Shown here one piece after another: positions 1-10,699 of a stretch of 64,000 nt of DNA; positions within the stretch are counted from its first letter, which is position 1; each line of letters opens with the position of its first letter. The DNA comes from Cyrtodaria siliqua (lineage: Eukaryota > Mollusca > Bivalvia > Adapedonta > Hiatellidae). A model generated the notes under the pieces. That model worked only from the letters and a program-made list of their open reading frames with translations, had not been told where the DNA came from and did no database searches. The DNA is taken from NCBI GenBank assembly GCA_037043455.1, contig JAWPHD010003102.1, positions 1 through 64,000 on the forward strand, read 5' to 3'. Both the position numbers and the translations under genes were made by a program.

Positions 1-559
1 GTTTGTGTGCAAGTGGGGCCTGTCTGATTTGGCAAGACATTTTTCATTCTTTGTGATATACTAGCTGATGCCAGTTTATAAGACACATTTATCAATGATA
101 TTGGACACCATTTTTTTAAACTTAATTTGTCTTTATTCCTTTGGATAAACATGTTATTGACTTTGAGTAATAGATAATTCCAAAGTTAAAAAATTCCCTC
201 ATTTATTGCAGGTTTCAGAAAACGACCTATGTATTTCCAAAATAATTTATAAATCTCTGCAGTAAAATTCATAAACCCCGGACTTCCATTATTTGACATA
301 CTTTTTAAACTTGTTAATATTTCTTGGTAAGTCATTGAGACCATCCAGTAGTAATTTCATGTCATCATCAGATCTTATACTTAGCATAGATTTTGAATAT
401 TAAATTTCTATTTTCCAAGTTACAGAAATATTTTGAGTTTTTTCTCTTTTCTTGAAACCACTTTACTCTAGCTCTTATTTTAACTACAGCCATTTTCTCT
501 CTCTAATATCATAAAGTTCTTGTTCTTTTATTTTCAATGACATATGACTTTGTATTATT
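1..559 (-). pseudogene. Reverse transcriptase part of an L1/Tx1-like LINE (LINE B, 3' portion), broken, runs off the left edge
   Basis: Read on the minus strand, this stretch gives recognisable LINE reverse transcriptase text across several frames. There is a linker segment with 'KYFCNLENRN' (about 445-400), then 'SNNGSPGFMNFTAE' (about 290-240), the fingers motif normally read as NKSPGxDGFTAE, and then 'KKWCPISLINVSYKLAS' (about 115-60), the usual LKNWRPISLLNVxYK block. Several stops and frameshifts make it non-functional. It lacks the catalytic YADD block, which would lie beyond the left edge. Its missing upstream half (endonuclease plus linker) sits at 6675-7680 on the same strand, so the two pieces are one LINE split by a later insertion. 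Clade is judged from motif style only. Confidence 0.8.
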
Positions 560-1077
560 AAAACCGCGCTCTGGTTAAAAGATAATAAAAGGTGTGTTTT
601 TAGACTTTTTTAGCGAAGATTACAGCAACTGAGAACAGAGATAAGTCGTGTCGGAGTAAGTAGCAACAGCAGTGGCATCGGAAAGCGACAGTGAACGTGA
701 TGATTTGATGGAATATTCAGTCAATACGGAGTAATTGGTTCGTAAATGGCGGGGCAAAACGAGTGAACAACAATGGACAACAATGGACAACAATGGACAA
801 CAGAGAAATCGGCGATCGAAACGGAAAGAGAAATAGTAACAGGTAGCATAAACAATGAACAAGTTTTCAAGACTATCAACAACAACAGATAAATTAGTGA
901 GTCTTATGTTGACTCACTTAACAGAAATACTGCCAGCCCTTGAATCGTTTGACAGAAAACAGGGTCAGTGCTTAGACCGATATTAGACGAATAACAGATT
1001 GCGTAACTAAAACAAACGGTGAGACTCGAACACATTGATATAAAGCGATAGAAAGCTGAAAATGCTATCCTATAAAT

Positions 1078-1428
1078 CTCTAGACTTAGAGGCTAGAAGT
1101 AGAAGAAACAATCTGATATTCTGGGGCATTACTGAAAATTCAAGAAAAGACTGTAAAACTTTTGATTTTAAGTTTCATCGAAGACGAGCTAGCTATTGAC
1201 ACGTCAGAAATGGTCCATTGAGCGTGCACATCGTCTGGGTACCGTTAGACGGCAACTTGTGCCAGGACAACAATTTTGACCCGAAAATACCGATTATAGT
1301 CCGTTTCACGGATTATTGTGATACCGACGCCGTCATACATTTGGCATATAAATTGAAACGATCGGCATTTGGAGTAGAAAGGGACTACCCATATGAGATG
1401 GCAGAGGCTAGGAAAGCAGCTCTATAAG
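1078..1428 (+). pseudogene. LINE A ORF1-like RNA-binding protein remnant
   Basis: At 1080-1150 the plus strand reads 'EARSRRNNLIFWGI', the conserved start of the RRM-like core of L1-type ORF1 proteins (Transposase_22 style). After a frameshift near 1155, 'IERAHRLGTV' follows, then the open frame 1218-1427 with 'DPKIPIIVRF' and a C-terminal 'RDYPYEMAEARKAAL'. In related elements this protein coats LINE RNA and acts as a nucleic acid chaperone. The frame is broken, so this is a remnant. The rest of ORF1, to about 2150, cannot be followed reliably. Confidence 0.65.
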
Positions 1429-2399
1429 TCACCCGCAGCACAGACAGCCCGTAAAACCGACAAAGATACAAATAAAGTACCCCAGGCAAGCTATTATGCA
1501 AGATAGGCTTGTAATAGCACCAATTTACAGACTGGTACAGCGTTCTAAAAGAGAGCAGGGTTGACGGCTTCCGTTGTGGAAACCAAGGCAGATCTCTCAA
1601 CAGTACCCAGCATACCTCACGGTTACCAAAAAGATCCTCGCTCCTATTCAAAAAAAGCTGCGATAGACAACACACGCAATGTGTCACAGAGGTCAACGTT
1701 TTCAACACACCGGAAACTAGGCCAGGCCACCTCTACAAACGCAAACAAATTAACAAGTGAAACGGCACGTGATACTCGTTTAACCGGTAAATACACCCCG
1801 CCGGAAATATACCTACCAAACACAGTGTTACGGTAGTTGAAGAGGAAATACACTTACCTCAGCAGAACACCCGTCTCGGATACTTGAAGAAGAAGCCGCA
1901 GCAATTCGAAATCTCCAAATGTGAACTCCAAAGAATGTCAACAAAAAGCACAGCCGCAAGTTCATGCTACTCGGAAAACAGTTTAAAACGAGATCGCCTT
2001 CCATAACTGGGCCGCGTGTTCTCTAAAAATAATCACTCGGGAAAGTCGATAAACACTAACATGAGGACGAGGTCAACGTCTTATAAATAAGTCAGCGAAA
2101 GTCACCCCTGGAACAATCACGCACTGCCTCACCGTTAAACCTGGGTCAGAGGTCAGGCGAAGGTAGTCACTAGGCCATACAGGAGCAAAGTGATGTAATA
2201 TTTTATGTATTTAACATTCAAGACTAGTGGTATAATCCTATGATAAACTGTTATCAAATGAGCTAATCGATCTCTTTAAATCTGATGATATATTGCTTTT
2301 GTACGGAAACGTGGTTAAATGACAGTTGTGATTTATAACGTAAAGTGATATTCACATTTCTGTTCTAAACAGAAAATAAAATCGATAAAAATGCCAAAC

Positions 2400-3570
2400 G
2401 CGATAGTGGTGGTCTAATAGTTTATATAGCTGATACTATTAGCTCTCGTGCGTTACTTTATTGAAACTGCTTACGACAGTGTTATATGTCTAAATATTGA
2501 TAAGCGTGTTTTTAATCTTGATCAAGATGTGATCTTATGTTTGACATATCATTCCTGCTTGGCAGCAGTCGTGAAGCATTTTGTTGAAACAAAACCTATT
2601 TGAATGCGTTTTAGAGGATATATTGTCTTTTAATCGAATTTATAACCAATGCTATTTTATAATATCGGGGGAAAACTGATGGATTATGTTGAAAACGAGT
2701 TCTTACATAATATAGATTTTATGCCGGAGAGATTATGTTGAAGATCAATTTATGAAAGAAATTCGAAAGACTTTAAAGTAAATGAAAGTGGAAAGTTACT
2801 TTTAATTTTTTGTAAATCCACTGGGCTGTAAAATTATGAATGGCAGGGTCGGAGAGGTTAAATATTAAGGTAATTTTACTTGTGTAAAGGGACGCTGGGT
2901 GTAGCGTGGTAGATTATGTTATATGTTAACCCTGTTTTTGTACTCATCTTTGTACTAGCTTCCGAGTACATGAACCGAATATACTTTCCGATCACGAGTG
3001 CTATTACATTTTCTTTGAAAAACAATACTGTATTATAAACAAATGTCAGCCTGATATTCTTCCAACTGACATTTGGATCTATTGCTTATTGTTATAAATG
3101 GGGACATGATACATATGAACAGTTTAAAACGTCCGTGAGTGGAAACGATTTTCAGTTAGAACTAGAATATTTGTCAAAACAACTTGAAACCCATGGACGA
3201 GCTTGAATTCAAATCTTTCTTGTTTTTTATAACATGATAGAAAAGGTGTGTGACCCAATTTGTAGGAAAAAGGTTAATAATAATGTTTACATATACACCA
3301 AAAATGAAAAATCAGCCATTGGTTTGATAATGAATGCAAAGAAAGTAGGAATCAGTTTTATAAGAATTTAAATAATTATAGAAAATCTGACTGTACAGAA
3401 AACGGAAAAGCTATGACTCAGTCTAGGTCTCATTATAAAACAGTCATTAGATATAAGAAAACAAGCTTTCTAGTTAGCAACAAACTTCAGAAATTAGAGT
3501 CACAGAGATATAAAAATGCAAAGGAATATTGGAAACTCCTGAAAACGGTCAGCACTGGAGTGCCAAATAT
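2400..3570 (+). pseudogene. LINE A ORF2 endonuclease and linker remnants
   Basis: Around 2408-2465 one frame reads 'SGGLIVYIADTISSRALLY', typical of the APE-type endonuclease block SGGxxVYI in LINE ORF2. Around 3320-3570 another frame reads 'HWFDNECKESRNQFYKNLNN' and then 'YKNAKEYWKLLKT', the linker between endonuclease and reverse transcriptase in this LINE group. Stops and indels separate the blocks. Given the order and spacing they belong to the same ORF2 as the reverse transcriptase downstream. Confidence 0.65.
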
Positions 3571-3954
3571 CAAATTATAACGACCTCTCAATTTGCAAAT
3601 TATTTCAAATCAATAAATGATCCAGAATCCTGTATTTTTCCAACCAGATGATGATATTTTCATATTTTAATAACAGAATGTTAAACAATGAACTACAAAT
3701 AATGTTTGACGAATTTAATATTGAAATCATCAAGCAGCAATTCATAAAGCATGTAAAGAGATTTAAACAACAACCGCTCAGGCGGATCGGATTATGTCAT
3801 AAATGAAATGTTCAAATATGGTTTGCATGTATTTAGAGTCATACTTAGTGAACGTTTTTATATAATATTTTTGATATGGGTTATTTCCCTTCTCACTGGA
3901 CGGAAGGCTAAATTGTACCACTTTCAAAAAGGAGATATAAACCAACCACGAAAA

Positions 3955-5325
3955 CTATAGAGGGATATCATTACTGAGTACATTCGGTAAATTATTCACA
4001 AGAATTTTAAACAACAGGTTATCTACATGGGCTGAGGATTGTTATATTTACATTGAAGCACAGGCTGGTTTTCGAAAACATATGGGAACTATTGATAACA
4101 TATTCGTTCTCCATGGTTTGATAAATCATATATCATGTATACTGAATGAAAAAAAAAGGTTATATGTAACTTTCATAGATTTCACTAAAGCTTTTGATTT
4201 GTTGGTTAGACAAAGCATATTCTATAAACTTATGCAATATGGAGTGAGAGGTAAAATCCTTAATATTATTAAATCATTGTATACGAATATAAAATCAAGA
4301 GTAAAGTATCAAAACCAGCTTAGTGACAGTTTTAGCTGTTTTCTTGGAGCACGCAGGGCGATTGCTTGTCACCTTTTATATTTTCTATGTATGTAAATGA
4401 TTTAGAAGGATATTTTACGCTAAATGGTTTTAACGGTATCGATACTATAATGTTAAAGTTGCTGTTACTCTTATACGCTGATGACATATTGATATTTTCG
4501 TATACTGAAATGGGGCTACAAGATGGGTTAGATATACTGTACAGTTATTGCCAGAAATGGAAACTGGTCGTAAATGAAAATAAAACGAAGGTCATGCTTT
4601 TTAAAAAAGGCGGTCAGATAAAAAGGAACCTATTGTTCACATATAATAATACTGTAATTGAAATTGTAAATAAGTGTACCTATTTGGGAATTATCCTTAC
4701 CACAGGCGTTTTTTTTTATCAAACGTTCGAATCATTAAGTGGCCAGGCATTAAAGGCAATCTTCAAAATGAAGTCATATATAAATCAATTTACTGACTTA
4801 TGGGTCAGTCACACTTTAGACATTTTTGACCGTCTCATTTTGCCAATATTAAATTATGGCGCAGAGATATGGGGATTCTCAAATGCGGAAAAGTTAGAGA
4901 AAGTACACCTTAAATTTTGTAAACAACTGTTATGGGTTAAAACACAAACTCAAAACAATTTCATATATGGAGAACTCGGTAGAGCTCCTTTAAAAAGTCA
5001 ACGTATGGTCTATATTATTCGGTTCTGGTTAAAAATTACACGTACGAGTGATCGCAAATATATAAAAAGTATATATAATGTTATGTTAGATGATCTGATT
5101 GTAAACTCAAACAAATTAAACTGGGCATCTCAAGTTAAAGAGTTATTGGAACGAACAGGATTTGATGAAGTTTGGTATTCTCAAGGAGTAGAAAACATAA
5201 CGTATTTCATTAATATATTTAAACAACGAATTAAAGATATGTTTATACAAAATTGGAATGCTGAATTATCGGCTTCCACTAGAGCTATTACATACAGAAT
5301 AATATCAGATTTCAGTATTATCTAG
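3955..5325 (+). pseudogene. LINE A reverse transcriptase, one frameshift, catalytic YADD present
   Basis: The first RT block reads 'YRGISLLSTFGKLFTRILN' (about 3958-4014), followed by 'EAQAGFRKHMGT'. Open frames then run 4082-4396 and 4366-5325. A one-base shift near 4355-4366 falls in the usual GxRQGxxLSPxLF motif, so 'CLSPFIFSMYVNDLE' is only read in the second frame. The catalytic YADD is at 4474-4485. Thumb and connection motifs follow ('CTYLGII', 'GQALKAIFKMKSYI', 'RLILPILNYGAEIWG', 'FCKQLLWVKTQTQNNFIYGE'). Residues after 5325 continue the protein ('SSHRLEIETGRW', 'CQLCNILE') until it is cut at 5470. The enzyme would copy LINE RNA into the genome; the frameshift makes it inactive now. 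Confidence 0.9.
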
Positions 5326-5470
5326 ATGTACTAAATATAAAGAAATTTAGAGCTTTTTTTACAAAACTAAGAGTCTCTAGTCACAGATTAGAAATAGAAA
5401 CTGGTCGATGGCATAGACCAAATAAAACAGCAAGATCCGAAAGAAAATGCCAGCTTTGTAATATACTAGA

Positions 5471-6199
5471 AAAGAAATATAAAAAGATCGGACAGGGAAA
5501 GTAGCATTCAAGGAGGACAGTAAACCACAAAACACAGAAACAAACACGCAAACAGACAAACAAGAAGGCAAAAGCAATAATAAATGCAAACGACATCACA
5601 AACACAAAACAGGTTAACAACAGGGCTACCGCCTTGGAACGGTCAGTGGCAAAGTAGGCCACTGGGGGTTTAAACCGGTTCTAGGGTGCACCAAACCTCA
5701 CACTTACCCTACTGTCATCCAATTAAAACAGGACAGTGTAAATAAAGAAATCCCCGCCATGATCTAATCCCTAACCAACAAGGCAGCATCAATAGGCAAT
5801 ATAAGTAAAACACAAATATGCTCGTGTAAATATAATACAAAAAAACAATAGCCTAGAAAGCCACAATGAAGGTACTCAATGACTTTGCAGAAGCCAGAGC
5901 AGTAAGAGAATAAACCATTAAGGGCACGACAAGAACGATCATGGACAAACATCAAACGCCACCGTCCCAATGGGCTTTAGGTAGGCGTCATCATAGGGTC
6001 CACAGCCTGTCCGGTCATCGTACAATTAAAGAGAAAAGCATGGTGGCGAACTGTAAAAGGGTCCACCACCAAGCATGCAGTACGTTGCAAAATGATAGGG
6101 TCATAACCTCTTTTGATAAACTTTTTAACAAGTTTAACAAAGATAGTATGAAAGTGATCATGACCTAGAATCTTACGAAGTTTATAAATCACATCACCA
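5471..6199 (-). mobile_element. LINE 3' end (LINE C family, longest copy), C-terminal coding tail plus 3' UTR, inserted in LINE A
   Basis: On the minus strand the 5' part (6199-5977) encodes a C-terminal peptide with 'VYKLRKILGH'-like text, then 'FVKLVKKFIKRGYDP' and 'TACLVVDPFTVRH', ending 'TGQAVDPMMTPT' and stop. This looks like the end of a LINE ORF2, but I cannot name the clade. It is followed by about 500 bases of 3' UTR ending in a pyrimidine-rich tract (RC of AAAGAAATATAAAAAG). Three other copies share this 3' terminus but are cut at different 5' points (12081, 45435, 48003), the pattern left by target-primed reverse transcription. It splits LINE A between 'CQLCNILE' and 'EEFHFVLE'. 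TAGAA occurs at 5467-5471 and 6200-6204, a possible short target duplication. Confidence 0.75.
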
Positions 6200-6204
6200 T
6201 AGAA

Positions 6205-6399
6205 GAATTTCACTTTGTATTGGAGTTTTCACTATATCATGTTATTAGAAAAGAAAATGTTAACAAATATTTTTGGAAACGGCCAAACATACCAAAATTT
6301 ATTGAACTTATGACAACAGAAAACAAGAGTTTATTAAAGAAACTGTCTGTTTTCATTAGTAAAAGCTTTAAAAGAAGAGATGACATGTTTTATAAATAA
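6205..6399 (+). pseudogene. LINE A ORF2 C-terminus, after the insertion
   Basis: The plus strand reads 'EEFHFVLEFSLYHVIRKENV', then 'KYFWKRPNIPKFIELM' and a final 'SFKRRDDMFYK' with stop at about 6397-6399. This is the conserved end of ORF2 in this LINE group, where a Cys-His knuckle (CxxC...H...C) sits across the point of insertion. The knuckle's first half, CQLC, is at about 5440-5455. Only the foreign insert separates the halves. Confidence 0.75.
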
Positions 6400-6656
6400 A
6401 TATCACTTTTCTCCATTTTTGTCGACAGATATAAATGTGTTCTGATCAGTACTTAGGAATATTAATCTAAAAATATATATTAAACACTTATATACTTAAT
6501 AGTTGTCAAATACGTTTTAACTAGTAACATATACAGATGATCTTGAAACTCACCTATGAAATTATACAAATTGTCATTAACTGGAAAATATTGTGTGTAT
6601 TTCATATGTACTATTTGCATGTGAACTGTTGGGCGTAATGCCTTATGTTTGAATAT

Positions 6657-6678
6657 AATATCTATCTATCTATCTATT
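6657..6678 (+). repeat. (ATCT)n 3' tail of LINE A
   Basis: Short tandem ATCT units end the plus-strand LINE, right after 'GCCTTATGTTTGAATATAAT'. Several LINE groups end in such short repeats in place of poly(A). The tail abuts the TATTATT target duplication. Confidence 0.7.
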
Positions 6679-7680
6679 ATTTCGTTTTCTAAAATTTCAT
6701 TTTCTTTGTAAAGAGTGTCCTCCTTTTGATCTTGCTGGTTTTTAAGAAAGGATGAATGATGCCTCTTTAAAAAAAGTAACACGCCTAAAACTAATTGATC
6801 CCTTATATCAAATACAATGTCTTTATCTGCAATATTAGTTAAGTCTTGAACACTTTTGTAATACTGCAATTTTACATTATAAATTGTGTCTCTTTTATTT
6901 TCTACATATATATTATCTTTTAAGAGTGAAATTTTAAATTTCAAATACGATCTGCCTTTTTCAAATTTACCAAATTTTAATCTTAAGACAATTAAAGAGT
7001 TGTCAGTTCTGTATCCTGGTTTTATATTTACTTCATCTATTTCTACCATAAGAGAATTTCGAAATAGAAAATAATCAAGTCTTGTTTTTTTTGAGAGTTT
7101 TTTAAACCAGTGTATTGCCTACTTTCTAGATTGTGGTCACGCCAACATTCTACCAGATCACATTCGGTCATTACACCAATAATACTCTTTCAGGCATTTG
7201 GATTATTAATATTTATATATTCAAAGCAGTCCATATCTGGATTTAGAACTAGATTAAAATCTTCAGCAAGAATGCATGGACTGTCTGTTGCTAAACTATT
7301 ATCCTTGATTTTAGAATAAAAGTCTGGTTCATCTCTATTTGGCCCATATATATTAATAAGTTTGATTTTTTTGTCACAAATTGTAGTTTCTAGAATTAAT
7401 GTATTGCCATTTTGATCGGTTTCTTTTGAGTGGATCTTAAATTCGAAATTATTGTTGAAGAAAATTGCCACTCCTCTAGATTGGCTTGAAAAATTACTAA
7501 AATAGCATTCGTAACGCAATTGGTACGTAAACAATTGATATATTTGTCTGTAAAATGTGTGTCTTGTAAAAAATACACTGAATAACTTTTGTCTTTGAGG
7601 TAATTGAAAGTATATTTTCTTTTATTTTTATCAGCGAGACCTTGGACATTCATAGATACAAAAGTAACTTTATTTGTCAT
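6675..7680 (-). pseudogene. LINE B (L1/Tx1-like) ORF2 N-terminal half: APE endonuclease plus linker, frameshifted
   Basis: The minus-strand ATG at 7680 begins 'MTNKVTFVSMNVQGLADKNK', the standard start of a LINE ORF2 APE-type endonuclease. Then 'VYFLQDTHFT' follows, where the catalytic E of QETH is replaced by D. After a frameshift near 7520, the frame 7534-7190 gives 'SRGVAIFFNNNFEF', 'LINIYGPNRDEPDFY' and 'AEDFNLVLNPDMD' (usually GDFN). The frame 7049-6675 carries the linker with 'GYRTDNSLIVLRL'. The endonuclease would nick target DNA. The protein stops being readable at 6675 because LINE A was inserted there; the continuation is at 559-1. Confidence 0.85.
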
Positions 7681-7689
7681 AATTAGTTG

Positions 7690-9440
7690 AATAGAAATAT
7701 ATATACAATGCAGATATCCATGAGCCTACCACAGTAATTCCTAAGTAGAGGAAATTTATAATGCTTAAGCACTTATGGATAAACATTTGAAGACTAAAAA
7801 ACATGCAATTTGAAAAGCAAATATTGGATATCCAGCTACTGAATTATAGTCCCCTCTAGATTCAAACAAGTAGGAGAATTGTAAAACATAAGTTAACATA
7901 GTTATGTCTTCAATTATTTTTGTGTTATATACCTTTTTCTAAAATATAAAAGTCTAGTCTTGAAGAGAAACAGTCACTTTTACATTCTAATTGCATGCAC
8001 ATATTATCTGCATATTTGAAAAGAAGCAAACATCGTTATCACTTATTAGGATAATATAGATATAACAGTGTTAAGCGAATTTAAATATTATTGGCTGTGG
8101 CCAACATGTAAAGCCCGCCAAAGTTATCAGATTTACAGAAAAAGTGTAAATTATTCCAGACAAACACACACTGTAGATACATTAGACACAAAGGTGATCA
8201 CAAATTCCAGTATATCTCTCAGCCAACGGGCCTGACATTATATATATTTTCCACAGTATGTTCTAATGGACCATATTCATATTATATTAGTTTATATTTC
8301 TCTTTCCTGTGTGCCAAACCTTTCTACCATATTGTTGCAAAAACTCAAACAACTCCCATTATATGTATCAACACCCCATACCATCTACTTACTTCCAAAA
8401 CATACAATCTTTTTTTGACACCTGCTGTGACATAGAATCTATGTGCATTGAGAAAACTTTAATACTGCAATAACTGTAAGAGAAACACATTTATATTTAA
8501 CCAAGTTACAAACGTTATCAGATTTGTTTCCTATGAAAAGTAGGTTATGAGTTTGACTAAGTATTTAAATAATTATTGGTTCACCAGTACGGTTTGTTAT
8601 ATATGCACAGAGTATATTTATATTATATTTAACAAAGTGACAACAATTCTCAAATTGTAAATTTTCCTATGAAAAATATGTTAAGGCATGATATTTTATT
8701 ATTGGTTCACCAAAAGCAGTTTTGCATGTGAGTATGTTTCTACTTTCCTTTACTTTGTGACCCAATCTTCTAACATACCATCTACAATCAACTCCCACTA
8801 TGCATATTAAAACTAGCATGCCATCTTTTTTTTCCAAAATATACATTCTGCTAACAACACCAAGATACAATGTACATTGAGGTAAATTTTAATAATACAT
8901 ATAACTGTAAGAAAAAAACATCTATATTTAACAAAGTGCTTCTTATGAAAAGTAGTTTAAGAGTTTGTCAATACTTTTCCCCACGCCCAACTCAATAACT
9001 CATGCTCAACTCAAAAACAGACTGGACCCTCAGCAGCAAATTAGTAAATGTAAATGTCTTAAATTCTATGTTTCAATTGTGTATAAAGACAGTCAAACCA
9101 GAGTCCAATACAAGCCTTCATGCTCAATAGTGTAGAAAATGAACCCTGACTGAGTTTGAGTACGAATCTGATTTGAGCATGGAAAAAAGTCCCACAATCC
9201 TAGCTCCAGATAGTTCATTATTGGTTCACCAACATAGTTTGTCATACCTCCATTGAGTCAACTTAAACTACCAAGTTATGTGTCATACACAAGAATTCTT
9301 AATGAAAATAATAATAATAATAATAACAATAAAATCCTTCCGCAAAATAGTTACTCTTATTATAAGAGTCATCATTCTATCCGTCACTCTGAATGGCATT
9401 TTTTGTTTTCATTTAGAACATGTAAATCATAGCATGCTTA
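7690..9440. repeat. AT-rich non-coding stretch with a diverged ~440-bp duplication
   Basis: No gene is visible. Two diverged units, about 8270-8590 and 8715-8980, share order and text: a CCATCTxxxxTTCCAAAA block, ACATTGAG followed by AACTTTAAT or AATTTTAAT, ATAACTGTAAGA, ATTTAACxAAGT, and TATGAAAAGTAGxTTA. ATTATTGGTTCACCA is found before or after them at about 8573, 8699 and 9219. The last part may hold the 3' UTR of the GTPase gene on the minus strand. Confidence 0.5.
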
Positions 9441-9448
9441 GGTTTTTT

Positions 9449-9454
9449 TTTTAT
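9449..9454 (-). promoter_or_regulatory. Candidate poly(A) signal of the IRG gene
   Basis: The minus strand reads AATAAA here, about 90 bases after the stop codon of the GTPase gene. It lies in a T-rich run, so a chance match is possible. Confidence 0.35.
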
Positions 9455-9541
9455 TTGGTATTACAGAAAATGTATTTCTATGATTGTTTACCTCTGCAAA
9501 ATAGTCGTACGACGTGTTTATGTACTGTCAGAAACATTTCC

Positions 9542-10699
9542 CTACAGGCATGTTTCTGTTCCTTCCTTAAATGTTTCTGAAAGGAGTGAGTTTATATCCT
9601 TTGCAGCGTCACCCATCTCTTTTAAATATGTCAACAACACATAGTAAGTGCTGGATGCTGACAAAACGAAAGATGCTGGGAATCCCACAACTGGTATGAA
9701 TTTAAAAGCATTTGCCATACCCTCAAACGCGAGTAGAATCGATTCGTCGGAGTTTAATATTCTTTGCAAAATACTCATCGTTGTTTCGTCGAGACCTAGC
9801 TGTTTACGGAACATCTCTTTTTCACGGTTTACAAGTCCATGATCAAATTTAAATGAAACACCAGGAACTGGGACTAATGCTACTGAGCCAGAAAGTAAGC
9901 ACACGTATTTAATTCTTTTCGATAATTGACTTATTTTTCTTGATAATATCTTGGGTGTATGGATATCTAGTGCATTGATAACTGCCTCCCTTTTCAAATT
10001 GGGAAGCCCATTTGCAATAGCATCAGAAAGAGCGTCGAAATCAAGTAGTCGATGTGTGCGCATATGATTATCAATCATATATACGTTGTCGTCTTTTGTG
10101 ACATTTTTCATGGCGGCCAATGTCATATCACGCAGACTGTTCACAATTTCCTTATCCGTCTTGCCTTGCAATCCCGTTTTGGTGCGTTTCTCATTTTCTA
10201 AATCTTGCCAAACCTTTGTGCGAGCAAACAGACAGGTTCTACATTCTCTCTTTATTTGTTCGGCCAGCCAACAATCATCTTCGGTGAATCTGCCACTCGT
10301 GAGCAGAATGAACACGTCAAATCTCTTGAAGCCTATTCTCGGATCCGTCAAGTATGTTTTTCTTGGGAATTCGTTCGTTCCTACACCTGGTAAATCATAG
10401 AGTACAATATTTTCATTGTTCGGATCTGGATAAGGTTTCGCCTCCCTTGTGGTTTGTTCAGCTCCCGTTTTTGCAGCACTGTCATCTTCATCAAACTTGA
10501 TGTTCCTGTACGCATTGATACAGGACGATTCCCCGACCCCACTTCTTCCAATGACGGCGAGGTTCTCGGTTTGAGATTTCCAACCATCTACCTTTTGCAT
10601 GATAAACTTTTCCAGACCAGATGCTCCGTCTTTTTCGTAAATTTCTTCAATTTGAGTAACATCACTTTCTGGTAGAGTCGAGTCCGCACTTGCAGCCAT
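9542..10699 (-). CDS. Interferon-inducible (IRG, p47-type) GTPase, single exon, with altered G1 and G4 motifs
   Basis: A 385-residue protein of the usual IRG length, starting at an ATG. It has a short N-terminal helical part (1-45), a Ras-like GTP-binding domain (about 46-235) and a helical domain with two hydrophobic segments (about 262-285 'VCLLSGSVALVPVPGVSF' and 330-365). Motifs in view: P-loop G51-RSGV-G56-E57-S58, where the lysine normally at position 57 is glutamate; switch I T83/T84; G3 D102-LPG; and the block normally ending TKxD, here T161-K-V-W164. IRG proteins are cell-autonomous defence GTPases that act on pathogen-containing membranes in vertebrates; the role in molluscs is less clear. 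The missing Lys and Asp suggest weak or no GTP hydrolysis, like a regulatory or pseudo-GTPase. No stop or frameshift breaks it, so it may be a real expressed gene. No paralogue is seen nearby. Confidence 0.9.
   Translation of the reverse strand: MAASADSTLPESDVTQIEEIYEKDGASGLEKFIMQKVDGWKSQTENLAVIGRSGVGESSCINAYRNIKFDEDDSAAKTGAEQTTREAKPYPDPNNENIVLYDLPGVGTNEFPRKTYLTDPRIGFKRFDVFILLTSGRFTEDDCWLAEQIKRECRTCLFARTKVWQDLENEKRTKTGLQGKTDKEIVNSLRDMTLAAMKNVTKDDNVYMIDNHMRTHRLLDFDALSDAIANGLPNLKREAVINALDIHTPKILSRKISQLSKRIKYVCLLSGSVALVPVPGVSFKFDHGLVNREKEMFRKQLGLDETTMSILQRILNSDESILLAFEGMANAFKFIPVVGFPASFVLSASSTYYVLLTYLKEMGDAAKDINSLLSETFKEGTETCL

Larger units (their letters stand above)
560..6674 (+). mobile_element. 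Plus-strand non-LTR retrotransposon (LINE A), near full length, degenerate, inserted into LINE B
   Basis: In order on the plus strand lie a 5' leader with a 10-bp unit (AACAATGGAC) three times at about 769-800, an ORF1-like remnant, endonuclease and linker remnants, reverse transcriptase, a C-terminal zinc-knuckle-like region, a short 3' UTR and an (ATCT)n tail at 6657-6674. The 7-bp sequence TATTATT is at 553-559 and again at 6675-6681, fitting a target-site duplication. Joining the flanks leaves the minus-strand LINE B reading frame open across the junction. The element is itself interrupted at 5471-6199. Style resembles L2/CR1/jockey-type mollusc LINEs; the exact clade is not settled. Confidence 0.8.
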
